A stretch of DNA of 36,994 nucleotides from JACQFZ01 sp036396275 (GCA_036396275.1 DASWLD010000025.1:1-36994); one strand, 5' to 3'; positions 1 to 7,334 are shown, counted from the stretch's first letter. Notes: generated by a model from the letters alone, not told the origin. Numbers and translations: made by a program.

Positions 1-2
1 TT

Positions 3-56
3 ATCGAATTGCTGCGCGCCGACGCGCTACCGGTACAGGACGGTTCAGTGGCGTAG
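3..56 (+). CDS. C-terminal tail of an unidentified gene (partial)
   Basis: The third frame is open from the window edge to a TAG stop at 54-56 and gives only 17 residues ending ALPVQDGSVA. Nothing in this tail identifies a family. It may be the end of a real upstream gene or a chance open frame; the other two forward frames are also open in this short stretch, so the support is weak. Confidence 0.2.
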   Translation: MELLRADALPVQDGSVA

Positions 57-192
57 GCCACCGCCCCACCTCGTTCACGCGTCGCGTTCGCGGCATGAAA
101 TGGTTCCCAAAAGTAGGCCCAGGATTTTCGAGCAAGCAAAACGTCGCAACGGAAGTGGCGCCAAGCGCTTAGATCAACAGAGAAATAACTGA

Positions 193-234
193 TGGGCCGT
201 GGAGGATTTGAACCTCCGACCAACTGGTTAAAAG
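193..234 (-). other. 3' half of a tRNA-Lys(TTT), candidate attachment-site remnant
   Basis: Read on the minus strand, the sequence runs from a CTTTTAA anticodon loop (anticodon TTT) through a lysine-type variable loop, a GGAGG/CCTCC T-arm with TTCAAAT loop, and the acceptor 3' strand ACGGCCC plus discriminator A. The 5' half is missing: upstream of the anticodon loop there is no D-arm and no matching GGGCCGT acceptor strand, and the bases where the 5' anticodon stem should be leave two mismatches. No CCA follows. Homology that begins sharply at the anticodon loop is typical of the duplicated half-tRNA left by tyrosine-recombinase integration. The intact tRNA-Lys is not in this window. Confidence 0.6.
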
Positions 235-327
235 TTAGCCAGAGCTCTTGCGAAAAACTTTAATTCAATAACTTACGGAATGCCCGTTGCGCAACTTTCA
301 GCAAAAAGCAGCAAGAAGCATGGCGAA

Positions 328-345
328 GTGGCAAAAAACTGCCAC
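328..345. repeat. Perfect small hairpin GTGGCA/TGCCAC
   Basis: Six-base perfect arms separated by AAAAAC, lying between the tRNA-Lys fragment and the end of the desaturase operon. It could stop transcripts of the minus-strand operon, which ends at 555, but the distance is long. It could also be a recombinase or excisionase recognition element. Neither reading is proven. Confidence 0.3.
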
Positions 346-554
346 AACAATTAATGATCTCCCCATAGGTTGCGGAGTCAGACGCAAGTCATGGCGATTG
401 AAAAGGCCGAGAAACTTGGAGAAAAACTGACCAACCGACATGCGCTCGGTCTGCGCGTTTTCGGTACCCCAGGCGAATCTTTATTCTTACCAAGTCACCG
501 ACCACGCCGGCTTGCAGGCTCGCGCGCCGTGGGGTCTTTAACTGCCTTCCGTGA

Positions 555-1505
555 CTATGTCGACAATGACCGAAGGTGAAGTGCGTCCCCATCCTCCACG
601 GTCAGCTGTCTAAGTTCCGGCCGAAAAGGCAGGTCTGATTGGGTACGAAGGTTCCACGCCAAGCCGAAGATCTCCAAGCCCTTAAGAAACCACCAGCCCG
701 GGTCCCACTCACCGGGCGCGAGTCCGAGTTTCGCTGAACCTGGGAACGCATGGTGGTTGTTGTGCCACGACTCTCCCATGGTGAGGAGCGCGCAGAATCT
801 TACGTTGTGTCCCTGAACGGCCGCGCCTTGGACTTCGTAGTGCATGGGGCCTTCGCGGTGGGCGAAGTAACCGACGAGCCAGTGGCCGAGGACGCAAATG
901 CTGACGCGGGCGCAAACTGCCCAGCAGACCATGGCCCAGCCGCCGAGCCAGAAACAGAGCAGCACCCACGGGAGCTGTTGCCACATCCAGGTCCTTTCCA
1001 GGAAGCAATAGAAGGGATCGTTGGCGATGCGATCTTCGATGGCGAGTGCGGGCGGGTTGACGAGCTTGAGGTCGCAGTGCACCTGCCAGTAGTGATCGAT
1101 CAGCGCGGGTTGCCGGTGCGCAAAGTAGTCGTGACAGCGTGGCAAGCGCTGGGCGAAGTCGCGCATGTCATGCGTGTGCAGAAGGCCCAGCGGGCCCGAA
1201 ATCCCGACCAATGTTCCGCAGTAGACCAGGAAATATTCCAACCAGAGCGGACACTGGAAGCTGCCGTGTATCAGTCGCCGGTGCATTCCGACCGAATGAC
1301 CCAGCAGTAACACGAGTGCAGTTGAAAGGAGAAACGCGCTGAAGGCGGTCCAGTCGAACACTACCGCCCCGCCGATGAATCCAGCCGCCGCCATGCCAGT
1401 GAACCAGAGCGATTTCGCAGGCGACCACTTCACTTCACCATGGCATACGTCACTGCCTGGGGTCGCCCTGACTCGGTGGTCTTTGAGAGCAGGTGGAGTA
1501 TGCAT
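555..1505 (-). CDS. Fatty acid (acyl-CoA/acyl-lipid) desaturase family protein
   Basis: 316 aa membrane protein of the di-iron fatty acid desaturase family (PF00487-type), which inserts a double bond into an acyl chain using O2. It shows membrane segments at about 33-70, 88-110 and 178-215. His box 1 is HRRLIH (75-80) and box 3 is WHNNHHAFP (H248, H251, H252). The middle cluster takes the form LHTHDMRD (H110, H112) rather than the usual HRxHH. Additional histidines at 208 and 216 could serve as ligands. A strong AAGGAGG sits just before the ATG. It is the last gene of the GbsR-controlled minus-strand operon, 9 bp after the SRPBCC membrane protein. The substrate is unknown; the operon context suggests a membrane lipid. 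Confidence 0.85.
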   Translation of the reverse strand: MHTPPALKDHRVRATPGSDVCHGEVKWSPAKSLWFTGMAAAGFIGGAVVFDWTAFSAFLLSTALVLLLGHSVGMHRRLIHGSFQCPLWLEYFLVYCGTLVGISGPLGLLHTHDMRDFAQRLPRCHDYFAHRQPALIDHYWQVHCDLKLVNPPALAIEDRIANDPFYCFLERTWMWQQLPWVLLCFWLGGWAMVCWAVCARVSICVLGHWLVGYFAHREGPMHYEVQGAAVQGHNVRFCALLTMGESWHNNHHAFPGSAKLGLAPGEWDPGWWFLKGLEIFGLAWNLRTQSDLPFRPELRQLTVEDGDALHLRSLST

Positions 1506-1514
1506 GGGCCCTCC

Positions 1515-2579
1515 TTAAGTCGATTGCGTGGCTGTTGTTGCATGCGCCGATTCGCTGCGCCGGCGATAGAAATCCAGAATTACCTCACTAAAGTTCCCGA
1601 GCAGGGTTTGCGCGACTGTATCCGCGTACCAGTTGAAATGTGTGCTCACGCGGTAGTGAACGCGGATAGTCAGTTCGGTTGCATCGCCACGCGGGGTGAG
1701 GGTGTACGACGTGTCCTTCAGGTCGAAGTAGTGTCCGCCGATGACGACGTGGTCATCGAACGCGTTGGGCGGGAACGAATCCTCATAAAACCGATAGGTC
1801 CAGCGGACGTATTGGTTCTCACGCCATTCGGTCGATACCTGGTCGAAGTGGACGCCCTTGCCCATGGTTACTTTGCGCACCAGTCCTTCGGGCGTCTTTT
1901 GCGCGACGCCGGCCAGCGGCAGCGGCACGCCGATGCGATAAGCCCACGCGTGTCCGACCTCAGCGGGGCGGATGTCGTGGGTATCGTGGAGTTGGAGCCA
2001 CACTTGATCCGGCGTTGCGGCGATCAGCGTCGATCGCTCGATCTTGCTTATGTGTTCCTCAGTAGGAATCTCGCCTTCGAAGGCACCGAGCACAATCGGC
2101 AGCACGGCGAAGCTGTAAAGCGCTGGCCGCGGCCAGCTGGTTAGCCGGCAGACGACGCCCATGATTACGCCGCCGACGGCGCCGATAAGCGCCATCAGCG
2201 GGACGATGACGATGGCGCAGATCAGCCCCTCGTAGTTGATGAGTAAGGTGCCCAGTACGAACATCACGTTCGCCGCAAACGGCGCCCAGAAGTAATACGC
2301 CCAATGGCGCCGACGTTTGGTCTCGGCGACGTAGATGGTGACGGCGCCGACAACCGCTGGCGTCAGCAGGATGAATGCCCCCATCATCGTCGCGTATCGC
2401 TCGCCCGGGCCACCAGAGAACAGAGCGCGCAGGCCGATGCCGGCAATGACGCCGGCGAGCAGCGGCCACCATTTGTTGAACGGCAGCTCCTTGAAGAAAT
2501 AGTCTGTCTCGTCGCCGTGCCGCAGCGCTTCGGGATCGGGCGGCGTGGCTGATTCGGTGGCCTTCTTATTTGTACTCAT
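1515..2579 (-). CDS. Membrane-anchored SRPBCC (START-like) protein
   Basis: 354 aa. The N-terminal half carries four predicted membrane segments (roughly residues 38-56, 65-85, 95-118 and 124-146). The C-terminal half from about residue 180 reads as an SRPBCC/polyketide-cyclase-like hydrophobic-ligand fold, starting near ERSTLIAATPDQVWLQL and ending with a long helix. SRPBCC domains bind or move hydrophobic small molecules; this one would face a membrane surface. It lies 8 bp downstream of a second, soluble SRPBCC gene and just upstream of the desaturase, so it may present or receive the lipid substrate. That role is inferred from context. Exact subfamily not recognised. Confidence 0.75.
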   Translation of the reverse strand: MSTNKKATESATPPDPEALRHGDETDYFFKELPFNKWWPLLAGVIAGIGLRALFSGGPGERYATMMGAFILLTPAVVGAVTIYVAETKRRRHWAYYFWAPFAANVMFVLGTLLINYEGLICAIVIVPLMALIGAVGGVIMGVVCRLTSWPRPALYSFAVLPIVLGAFEGEIPTEEHISKIERSTLIAATPDQVWLQLHDTHDIRPAEVGHAWAYRIGVPLPLAGVAQKTPEGLVRKVTMGKGVHFDQVSTEWRENQYVRWTYRFYEDSFPPNAFDDHVVIGGHYFDLKDTSYTLTPRGDATELTIRVHYRVSTHFNWYADTVAQTLLGNFSEVILDFYRRRSESAHATTATQST

Positions 2580-2587
2580 GTCTCTAC

Positions 2588-3052
2588 CTACAGCCGTGGT
2601 TGCGAGGATCGCGACTCACAGAACTCCTTGAGCGCGAGCAGACGGTCTATGATAGCGCGCCGAAACAATCGCTGGACCAGACAATCGAGTGGGCGTCGCA
2701 GCGCCGCCGGCCGCGTTGCGAAGGTGTATCGAAATCTCGCCCGCACCGACCTCTCGCCGACCTCTTCGAAAATCCAGGTTCCCGCAAATTTCTTGAAGAA
2801 TAGCGGACCGTAGAGCATGACGATTGCGGCGCGCTCCGGCCGTTGATAGCTCACATACTCGAAGGTCATCCGAAATCCGTTGCGCGCCTGCACAAATCCC
2901 TTCACGCCGACCGCGGCCGCAGTCACGCCGTCCAGGAGGTAAGTGCCGCGCGAGAAAGGATCCCACTGACGGCGGATCGCATAGTCTTGAGAAACATCGA
3001 AGACAAGATCGCGCGGTGCGTTGATCAGGATTTCTTCTTCAACCAGCGGCAT
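2588..3052 (-). CDS. Soluble SRPBCC (START-like) family protein
   Basis: 154 aa, the usual length for a single SRPBCC domain. It opens with the typical first strand and helix (EEEILINAPRDLVFDVSQD) and ends in an arginine-rich helix (DCLVQRLFRRAIIDRLLALK). There is no signal peptide. The start lies 6 bp after the stop of the DCC gene and the stop is 8 bp before the next gene, so it is part of the operon. SRPBCC proteins hold hydrophobic ligands in a cavity. The ligand cannot be read from sequence; a lipid or polyketide-like intermediate fits the neighbours. Confidence 0.75.
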   Translation of the reverse strand: MPLVEEEILINAPRDLVFDVSQDYAIRRQWDPFSRGTYLLDGVTAAAVGVKGFVQARNGFRMTFEYVSYQRPERAAIVMLYGPLFFKKFAGTWIFEEVGERSVRARFRYTFATRPAALRRPLDCLVQRLFRRAIIDRLLALKEFCESRSSQPRL

Positions 3053-3058
3053 CGCCGG

Positions 3059-3491
3059 TCACCACGTTCGGTCAGGGACAGTGCAGCTGTCGCCATCGCA
3101 ACCGTGTTTCCCGCGTAGCGTCGCGATGGTCCAACGGAAGCGCCGGGACAGCACATAGCGATTGTCGGCGATGCGGGGGTAGGCCCAGGTCGCGGCTTGC
3201 CGGATTCCGGGCAGCCCCAGCAGGCGCGCAATGGCGCCGAGACCGGCAGCGACGTAGGCGAGACGGATCGCATCGACCCCCTGTACCAGGCTGCCGTCCG
3301 GCCGCACGCCGTGAATCACGCGCATCAGCTCGGCATGCGTCGTGCCGTACTTGCTGGCGTCGAACTCGGCGGTCGAAGCGTCGACAAATCGAAGCAGGCC
3401 GCGGCGATTCCGAGCCATCCAGCCGCTCCATCTCCGCCATGCACAGCGGGCAGGCGCCGTCGTTCAAGAGAGTCAGCGGATAGTCGCTCAT
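3059..3491 (-). pseudogene. DCC family (DUF393) thiol-disulfide protein, frameshifted
   Basis: The gene starts with ATG at 3491 and overlaps the stop of the upstream gene as ATGA. The first frame encodes MSDYPLTLLNDGACPLC followed by AEMERL, the DCC signature with its CPLC redox pair. After about 24 residues, near 3412-3424, the family-like sequence continues in another frame (ARNRRGLLRFVDAS, then IHGVRPDGSLVQGVDAIRLAY, ending at TGA 3059). One extra base (or two missing) around the CTGGATGGCTCGG stretch explains this. Either the gene is genuinely broken or this is a sequencing or assembly error; the rest of the reading frame shows no decay. DCC proteins are thioredoxin-like and often sit beside membrane oxidoreductases. 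Confidence 0.75.
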
Positions 3492-3934
3492 GGTGTGCCC
3501 TCCCTCGTTACCCCAACTGGACAGAACAGCGTGTTGCGCAACGCGTTCGGCTCGCGACCCCAGGCATGCAGCACGATCCACCAGAATGGCAGCCACCAGA
3601 TCACGTCATTGAAGAAGATCATGATCCACCCTTCGGCGGCGAAGATGCCGTTCAGCCACCCCTGGAAGAAGCCAATCGGCCCAAGCGTCTTGCCGACGAT
3701 GCCGACCGCCACAAGGGGCCAGAGCTTCACCGGGTTGCTGCCGGCGACCCAGTAGCAGAGCGCGTAGACACCAACCATCATGCCGATGCAGCGGATCATC
3801 ACATCGGGGGTGTGCGGCATGCCGAGCCAGCGGAACGTCTGTGCGGGGTAGAACGCCAGCAGCAGGCCGTAGCCCAGGTTATAGACGCCGGCAGCCCGCA
3901 TTACCTGACGCATCCAGTCGGGGGTTGGTTTCAT
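3488..3934 (-). CDS. Small four-helix membrane protein
   Basis: 148 aa with about four hydrophobic segments (near residues 15-35, 48-68, 72-90 and 105-125), beginning MKPTPDWMRQVMRAAGVYNL. It resembles small uncharacterised inner-membrane proteins found beside SRPBCC and DCC genes; I know no assigned function. The stop overlaps the DCC start (ATGA), giving translational coupling, and the start is 18 bp after the DUF4166 stop. It probably sits in the inner membrane with other products of this operon. Confidence 0.65.
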   Translation of the reverse strand: MKPTPDWMRQVMRAAGVYNLGYGLLLAFYPAQTFRWLGMPHTPDVMIRCIGMMVGVYALCYWVAGSNPVKLWPLVAVGIVGKTLGPIGFFQGWLNGIFAAEGWIMIFFNDVIWWLPFWWIVLHAWGREPNALRNTLFCPVGVTREGTP

Positions 3935-3952
3935 GTCGATCTCCCACGTTTC

Positions 3953-4525
3953 TCAGTTTTCAAACCGAAGCGTGCCGCGATACTGCAACAGGCAGCCGAG
4001 CAGCGGCGTGCGCAGTCGTACATCGAAAAAGAACGACTTCGCATCGATCGCTCTTTCACAGGCGACGATCTGCATTCCCAGGGTCGCCGGCAGTGGAATG
4101 CCGAACAGCGTCGTGTACCGGGAGCGTTGCCACAGGTTTCCTTTGCGCACCTCGGTAAACAGGTGGATCGCAAGCGGTCCGATGCGCTCGATGATCTCCT
4201 TGTCTCCGCCCGGCAACTGCACGCTCACCATTTCGAGGTCACCGACACGCCGCCACCAGAGTTCTCCATTTCGATGCGCCCCGAGGGCTACTTCCGACTC
4301 CACCGCCTCGCTGCTGCGCGGCATTCGCGCGATCGACATCATGAGGCGAACGTGTGGCCGCGCACCGACGCGCACCTTGAGCGTGCCGTGCAGGCGCCTT
4401 TCGCCAGTCCCGTGCAGGCGGGTCAACACCGGTGCCAAACGGTGGAACAGCGGGCCAAGCGCACGCGCGTACAGGGATGCGGGCGTAACCGAGGTGCTGA
4501 CCAAAACGGTGGTATTGGCAGTCAT
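3953..4525 (-). CDS. DUF4166 domain protein
   Basis: 190 aa soluble protein. Features fitting DUF4166 are an N-terminal LYARALGPLFHRLAPVLTRLH segment (residues 18-38), a GTLKVRVG strand and a beta-rich C-terminus ending YRGTLRFEN. No signal peptide or catalytic motif is evident. DUF4166 is often encoded next to, or fused with, NAD-dependent epimerase/reductase domains, as here. Its ATG overlaps the TGA of the TIGR01777 gene (ATGA), so the two products are probably made in fixed ratio. Biochemical role unknown. Confidence 0.7.
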   Translation of the reverse strand: MTANTTVLVSTSVTPASLYARALGPLFHRLAPVLTRLHGTGERRLHGTLKVRVGARPHVRLMMSIARMPRSSEAVESEVALGAHRNGELWWRRVGDLEMVSVQLPGGDKEIIERIGPLAIHLFTEVRKGNLWQRSRYTTLFGIPLPATLGMQIVACERAIDAKSFFFDVRLRTPLLGCLLQYRGTLRFEN

Positions 4526-5982
4526 GGTGTGGCTCCGCGCAAGTTGGTCAAGGCAGTCTCGAGTCGAGGAAACAGGAAGCGGTAGCCACTTTGTTCCAGC
4601 CTCGTCGGATAGACGCGCTGACCGTCGAGCATCAGCGTTGCCTGCTCACCCAGAACCGCGCGGAACAACGTGCCCGGCATGGTCAGCAGACTGGGACGGT
4701 GCCATACCCGCCCAAGCGTCCTGGCGAAGTCCGCTTGCGTGACTGTCTGGGGCGCAGTGACGTTGTACACGCCAGCCGCGCGTGCGGGGTCGGAGTTCAT
4801 TAGATGTGCAATAACCCCGAGCACATCGTCGATGTGGACCCAGCTCATCGCCTGGCGTCCAGTGCCGATCGGGCCGCCCAGACCCAACATGAAAGGCAGA
4901 CGCATCCCAGGCAACACGCCCTGGTGGCCGAAGACCAGACCGAGGCGCAGCAGCGCCAGCGGAACGCGGTGGCGAGTCACCGCCCGCGCCGCTGTCTCCC
5001 AGAGCTGGCAAAGCTCGGACACGAACACTCCTTGGCCGGCTGCATCTTCGCTCAGCGTCCGCGTGTCATCGGGCGCTTGCACACCGTAGTAACCGACAGC
5101 CGATGCCGAGATCATGAGCTTGGGCTTGGTGCGCGCCTTTGAAATCCAATCGACAAGCGCGCGTGTGGTGCCAACGCGGCTTGCTATCAGGGCCTGCCTG
5201 CGCGCCTCAGTCCAGCGCGGACCGACGATGCGCTCGCCGGCGAGATTGATGACGACATCGACGCGGGTCGCGGGGTCGAGCTCTGTCAGTTGCGTCACGC
5301 ACCGGGCGCGCCCATTGAATAGGTAGGCGCACTTGATCGGATCTCGCGTGAGCAAGGTGATCTCGTGACCGGTAGCCAGTAGCGCACGGCACAGGACCTG
5401 GCCGATAAAGCCGGTGCCACCCGTTATCAGGACATGCTTCGCGGGTCCGTCAAACCTGACGTTTGCGATCTGGTTGAGACGCCGACCAAGCGCGCGATTC
5501 GCGAAGGCGTCTCTCACGCCCGATGCCGCAACGCCGATGGCGAATACGCTCAACACCACGCTCTGCCAACCTTGGAAAACAGGATGCAGGCCGGTCGGCA
5601 GCGCCCACCAGATCGGTGCGTGCAGACACAGGAGACCGAACGCCGCGCCGCTATTGATTGCAAGCACGGTGTGCAACACGCGTTCGCTTTGCGGCAACAG
5701 GCGGGTGCGATCCTCGACCAGGAAGTCCCACAAGGTCAGCACGACTTCGATCAGGACGATGATGCCGAGGACGACGAGCCAGACACCGCCCCATGCAAAC
5801 CACGCCAAGCCGGCGAAGACCACGCCATAGAGCACCGAACGTATCGCGTGGATACGAAGCTCGAGCCCAGCGCCGGGTTGCTGCGGCAACGCGGCGCGCA
5901 GTTCGTGATGGTAGATCGTGTCGAATGCACCTAACACGCCTTGGATCACGAGTAAATTGAGAACGATATTGAGCGTGTTCAT
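4522..5982 (-). CDS. TIGR01777-type NAD(P)-dependent epimerase/reductase with N-terminal membrane domain
   Basis: 486 aa from the ATG at 5982, chosen because it overlaps the upstream stop (ATGA) and has an AGGAG upstream; the frame stays open further upstream but without a better start. Residues 1-165 hold about four membrane helices with charged and histidine residues (YHHEL at 24-28, WDFLVEDRTR at 85-94, SERVLHT at 99-105). Residues 183-486 form a Rossmann short-chain dehydrogenase-like domain with GGTGFIG (188-194), INLAGERIVGPRW and SASAVGYYG, characteristic of the TIGR01777 (YfcH-like) family. TIGR01777 proteins are usually about 300 aa without such a membrane domain. Probable inner-membrane oxidoreductase; substrate unknown. 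Confidence 0.8.
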   Translation of the reverse strand: MNTLNIVLNLLVIQGVLGAFDTIYHHELRAALPQQPGAGLELRIHAIRSVLYGVVFAGLAWFAWGGVWLVVLGIIVLIEVVLTLWDFLVEDRTRLLPQSERVLHTVLAINSGAAFGLLCLHAPIWWALPTGLHPVFQGWQSVVLSVFAIGVAASGVRDAFANRALGRRLNQIANVRFDGPAKHVLITGGTGFIGQVLCRALLATGHEITLLTRDPIKCAYLFNGRARCVTQLTELDPATRVDVVINLAGERIVGPRWTEARRQALIASRVGTTRALVDWISKARTKPKLMISASAVGYYGVQAPDDTRTLSEDAAGQGVFVSELCQLWETAARAVTRHRVPLALLRLGLVFGHQGVLPGMRLPFMLGLGGPIGTGRQAMSWVHIDDVLGVIAHLMNSDPARAAGVYNVTAPQTVTQADFARTLGRVWHRPSLLTMPGTLFRAVLGEQATLMLDGQRVYPTRLEQSGYRFLFPRLETALTNLRGATP

Positions 5983-6446
5983 GCTGCGCTCCTGAGATCT
6001 TGCGCGGCCGGGGGCGTAGCTACGTGATCGGCGACCCCGACAAACAGGTATTTCTCGATCCAAGCTTCGCGGAACAGCAGTGCGCAGATCGCGCCGGCTG
6101 GAACTCCGAACATCATCAGCACACCGAGCGCGCCTGACCCGAAGCTGATCAAACTCGCCACATAGCAGCCAGCCGCCGCGCAGACAGCACCCAGCACCAG
6201 GCGAGACAGCCGCGTAAAGCGGGCGCGCGAGCGGCGACTGGCGACGACGAGTGCGTAGAGAACCCCACCGAAGAACGCGGGTAGGCCCCCAATGAGGTAG
6301 GAGTACGGAATGATGACGATCGTCCAGTTGAATGGCGCACCGCCGATCAATGGTCCGAGCGCGGTGGACCACACCGTGAGGATTGCGAACAGGCGGATTC
6401 GGTTGGCGAATGAGACGGCAGTGGTGTTGTTCTCAGCGGCGCTCAT
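5979..6446 (-). CDS. Small membrane protein, first structural gene after the second operator
   Basis: 155 aa, with hydrophobic segments near residues 20-40, 44-70, 82-100 and 104-125. The start at 6446 is supported by a GGAGG seven bases upstream. Family not recognised. Its stop overlaps the next start (ATGA). A palindromic operator lies 23 bp upstream (6469-6488), so a second regulated promoter probably begins here, inside the gbsR-to-desaturase unit. Confidence 0.65.
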   Translation of the reverse strand: MSAAENNTTAVSFANRIRLFAILTVWSTALGPLIGGAPFNWTIVIIPYSYLIGGLPAFFGGVLYALVVASRRSRARFTRLSRLVLGAVCAAAGCYVASLISFGSGALGVLMMFGVPAGAICALLFREAWIEKYLFVGVADHVATPPAAQDLRSAA

Positions 6447-6468
6447 GCTTATGTCCTCCTATTCCGTA

Positions 6469-6488
6469 ATTTCTGTCAAAACAGAAAT
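6469..6488. promoter_or_regulatory. Palindromic operator, copy 2 (ATTTCTGT-N4-ACAGAAAT)
   Basis: Perfect 8-bp arms around CAAA, 23 bp before the ATG at 6446. On the minus strand the centre of the palindrome reads TTGACA, a perfect -35 hexamer, so a bound repressor could block polymerase. It matches the copy upstream of the regulator gene. The natural ligand protein is the adjacent GbsR/MarR regulator (inference). Confidence 0.7.
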
Positions 6489-6513
6489 ACCTAATCAAAA
6501 AAATAGCCGACGC

Positions 6514-7074
6514 TTACTCCACGTCGGCCGCTACCTTCTTGCTCTTGGCGCCGTCACCCCGGACGAGCTTTTGTACCTTGGCGCCAAGCTTCATGACCTT
6601 CACCAGGGTCTCGGGTGAGAGGCGCAGCATCTCATCGGCCCAGCTCGCTACTGTCTCCATCAGCAGCAGCGTCTCGCGTATGCGCTGCTGCGCCCCGGCT
6701 TCCTCACGCGCGAAATCCGGACTCGCCAGGCAATCGCGCAGAACGGTGATGGTGGGATCGAACTCACGTTGTTTGCGCTCACGCACTACTGTACGGAACA
6801 ACTCCCACACGTCGGTCGAGGTTTCGAAGTGATCGCGCCGGTCGTTCATCGTGTGCACGATATGAATCAGCTGCCAATTCTGCAGTTCCTTGAGGCTGTT
6901 GCTGACGTTGGAGCGTGCGACGCCGAGGGTTTCGGAGATCTCCTCGGCGTGCACCGGCCGGCCGGATATGTAGAGCAGCGCGTGGATCTGGGAGACGGTT
7001 CTATTTACCCCCCATTTGGAGCCCATCTCTCCCCAATGGAGGATGAAGCGTTTGGCGACGGGTTTCAATTCCAT
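6514..7074 (-). CDS. GbsR/MarR family transcriptional regulator
   Basis: 186 aa. The N-terminal winged helix-turn-helix (about residues 20-85) shows ISGRPVHAEEISETLGVARSNVSNSLKEL, the recognition region of the GbsR-like branch of MarR regulators. A helical C-terminal part (100-165) would dimerise, and the tail is lysine-rich. These proteins act as dimeric repressors that respond to small ligands. A 24-bp perfect palindrome lies 23 bp upstream of its own start and a second copy lies before the next gene, which implies autoregulation and control of the downstream operon. Ligand unknown. Confidence 0.85.
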   Translation of the reverse strand: MELKPVAKRFILHWGEMGSKWGVNRTVSQIHALLYISGRPVHAEEISETLGVARSNVSNSLKELQNWQLIHIVHTMNDRRDHFETSTDVWELFRTVVRERKQREFDPTITVLRDCLASPDFAREEAGAQQRIRETLLLMETVASWADEMLRLSPETLVKVMKLGAKVQKLVRGDGAKSKKVAADVE

Positions 7075-7096
7075 GAGATTAGCTTAGACTCGTCTG

Positions 7097-7120
7097 TTAT
7101 TTCTGTCAATACAGAAATAA
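7097..7120. promoter_or_regulatory. Palindromic operator, copy 1
   Basis: Perfect inverted repeat with 10-bp arms (TTATTTCTGT / ACAGAAATAA) around CAAT. It starts 23 bp upstream of the gbsR-like ATG at 7074, the same spacing as copy 2. The minus strand again reads TTGACA at the centre. These are the only two places in the window where ACAGAAAT is found facing its inverse. Confidence 0.75.
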
Positions 7121-7163
7121 ATAAAATATCTGGCGCAGAACAGAGAAGCGGTATTTATTAAAT

Positions 7164-7240
7164 TGGTGGCTATGGGCGGGATCGAACCGCCGACCTCAGC
7201 ATTATGAGTGCCGCGCTCTAACCAGCTGAGCTACATAGCC
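7164..7240 (-). tRNA. tRNA-Met (CAT), elongator type
   Basis: 77 nt on the minus strand beginning GGCTATGTAGCTCAG and ending TAGCC-A-CCA, with the CCA encoded. The anticodon loop CTCATAA gives CAT. The paired 1-72 position (G-C) and overall similarity to E. coli metT favour the elongator rather than the initiator. All four arms pair. It marks the boundary between the accessory operon and the housekeeping genes. Confidence 0.95.
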
Positions 7241-7265
7241 AAAAAACAGCTACAAGAGGAAAGAT

Positions 7266-7327
7266 ACAAGATTCAAGCCGGGCGATTATATCAGCGTTCG
7301 CTTGAATCTTGCCGCTTGGATCTTGTA
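7266..7327. repeat. Inverted repeat built from CAAGAT(T/C)CAAGC words
   Basis: CAAGATTCAAGC at 7268-7279 is matched in reverse by GCTTGAATCTTG at 7300-7311, followed by a further GGATCTTGTAC that pairs loosely with the left flank. It lies between ychF and tRNA-Met and could act as a transcription stop or an mRNA 3' stabiliser for ychF. Confidence 0.55.
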
Positions 7328-7334
7328 CCTGCCG

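Larger units (their letters stand above)
57..554. other. Gene-poor accessory stretch with att-like tRNA fragment and hairpin
   Basis: About 500 bp without a convincing gene. Short open frames exist on both strands but lack family resemblance and ribosome-binding sites. The stretch holds the tRNA-Lys 3' half (193-234). It also holds a short A-rich block at 300-325 with repeated GCA/AGCA words, and a perfect GTGGCA/TGCCAC hairpin at 328-345. Small repeats beside a tRNA fragment resemble the flank of an integrated element, but no integrase is present. Confidence 0.4.

Noticed and set aside
750..1310. 186-codon plus-strand frame opposite the desaturase
   Set aside because: It is antisense to a clearly conserved protein with intact His boxes; its own translation resembles no family.
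3197..4585. 462-codon plus-strand frame across three minus-strand genes
   Set aside because: It spans several intact coupled genes on the other strand and is Arg/His-rich, a GC-rich shadow.
5983..6372. Longer N-terminus for the TIGR01777 protein
   Set aside because: It would overlap almost all of the small membrane gene upstream; the ATGA overlap at 5979-5982 and AGGAG support the shorter start.
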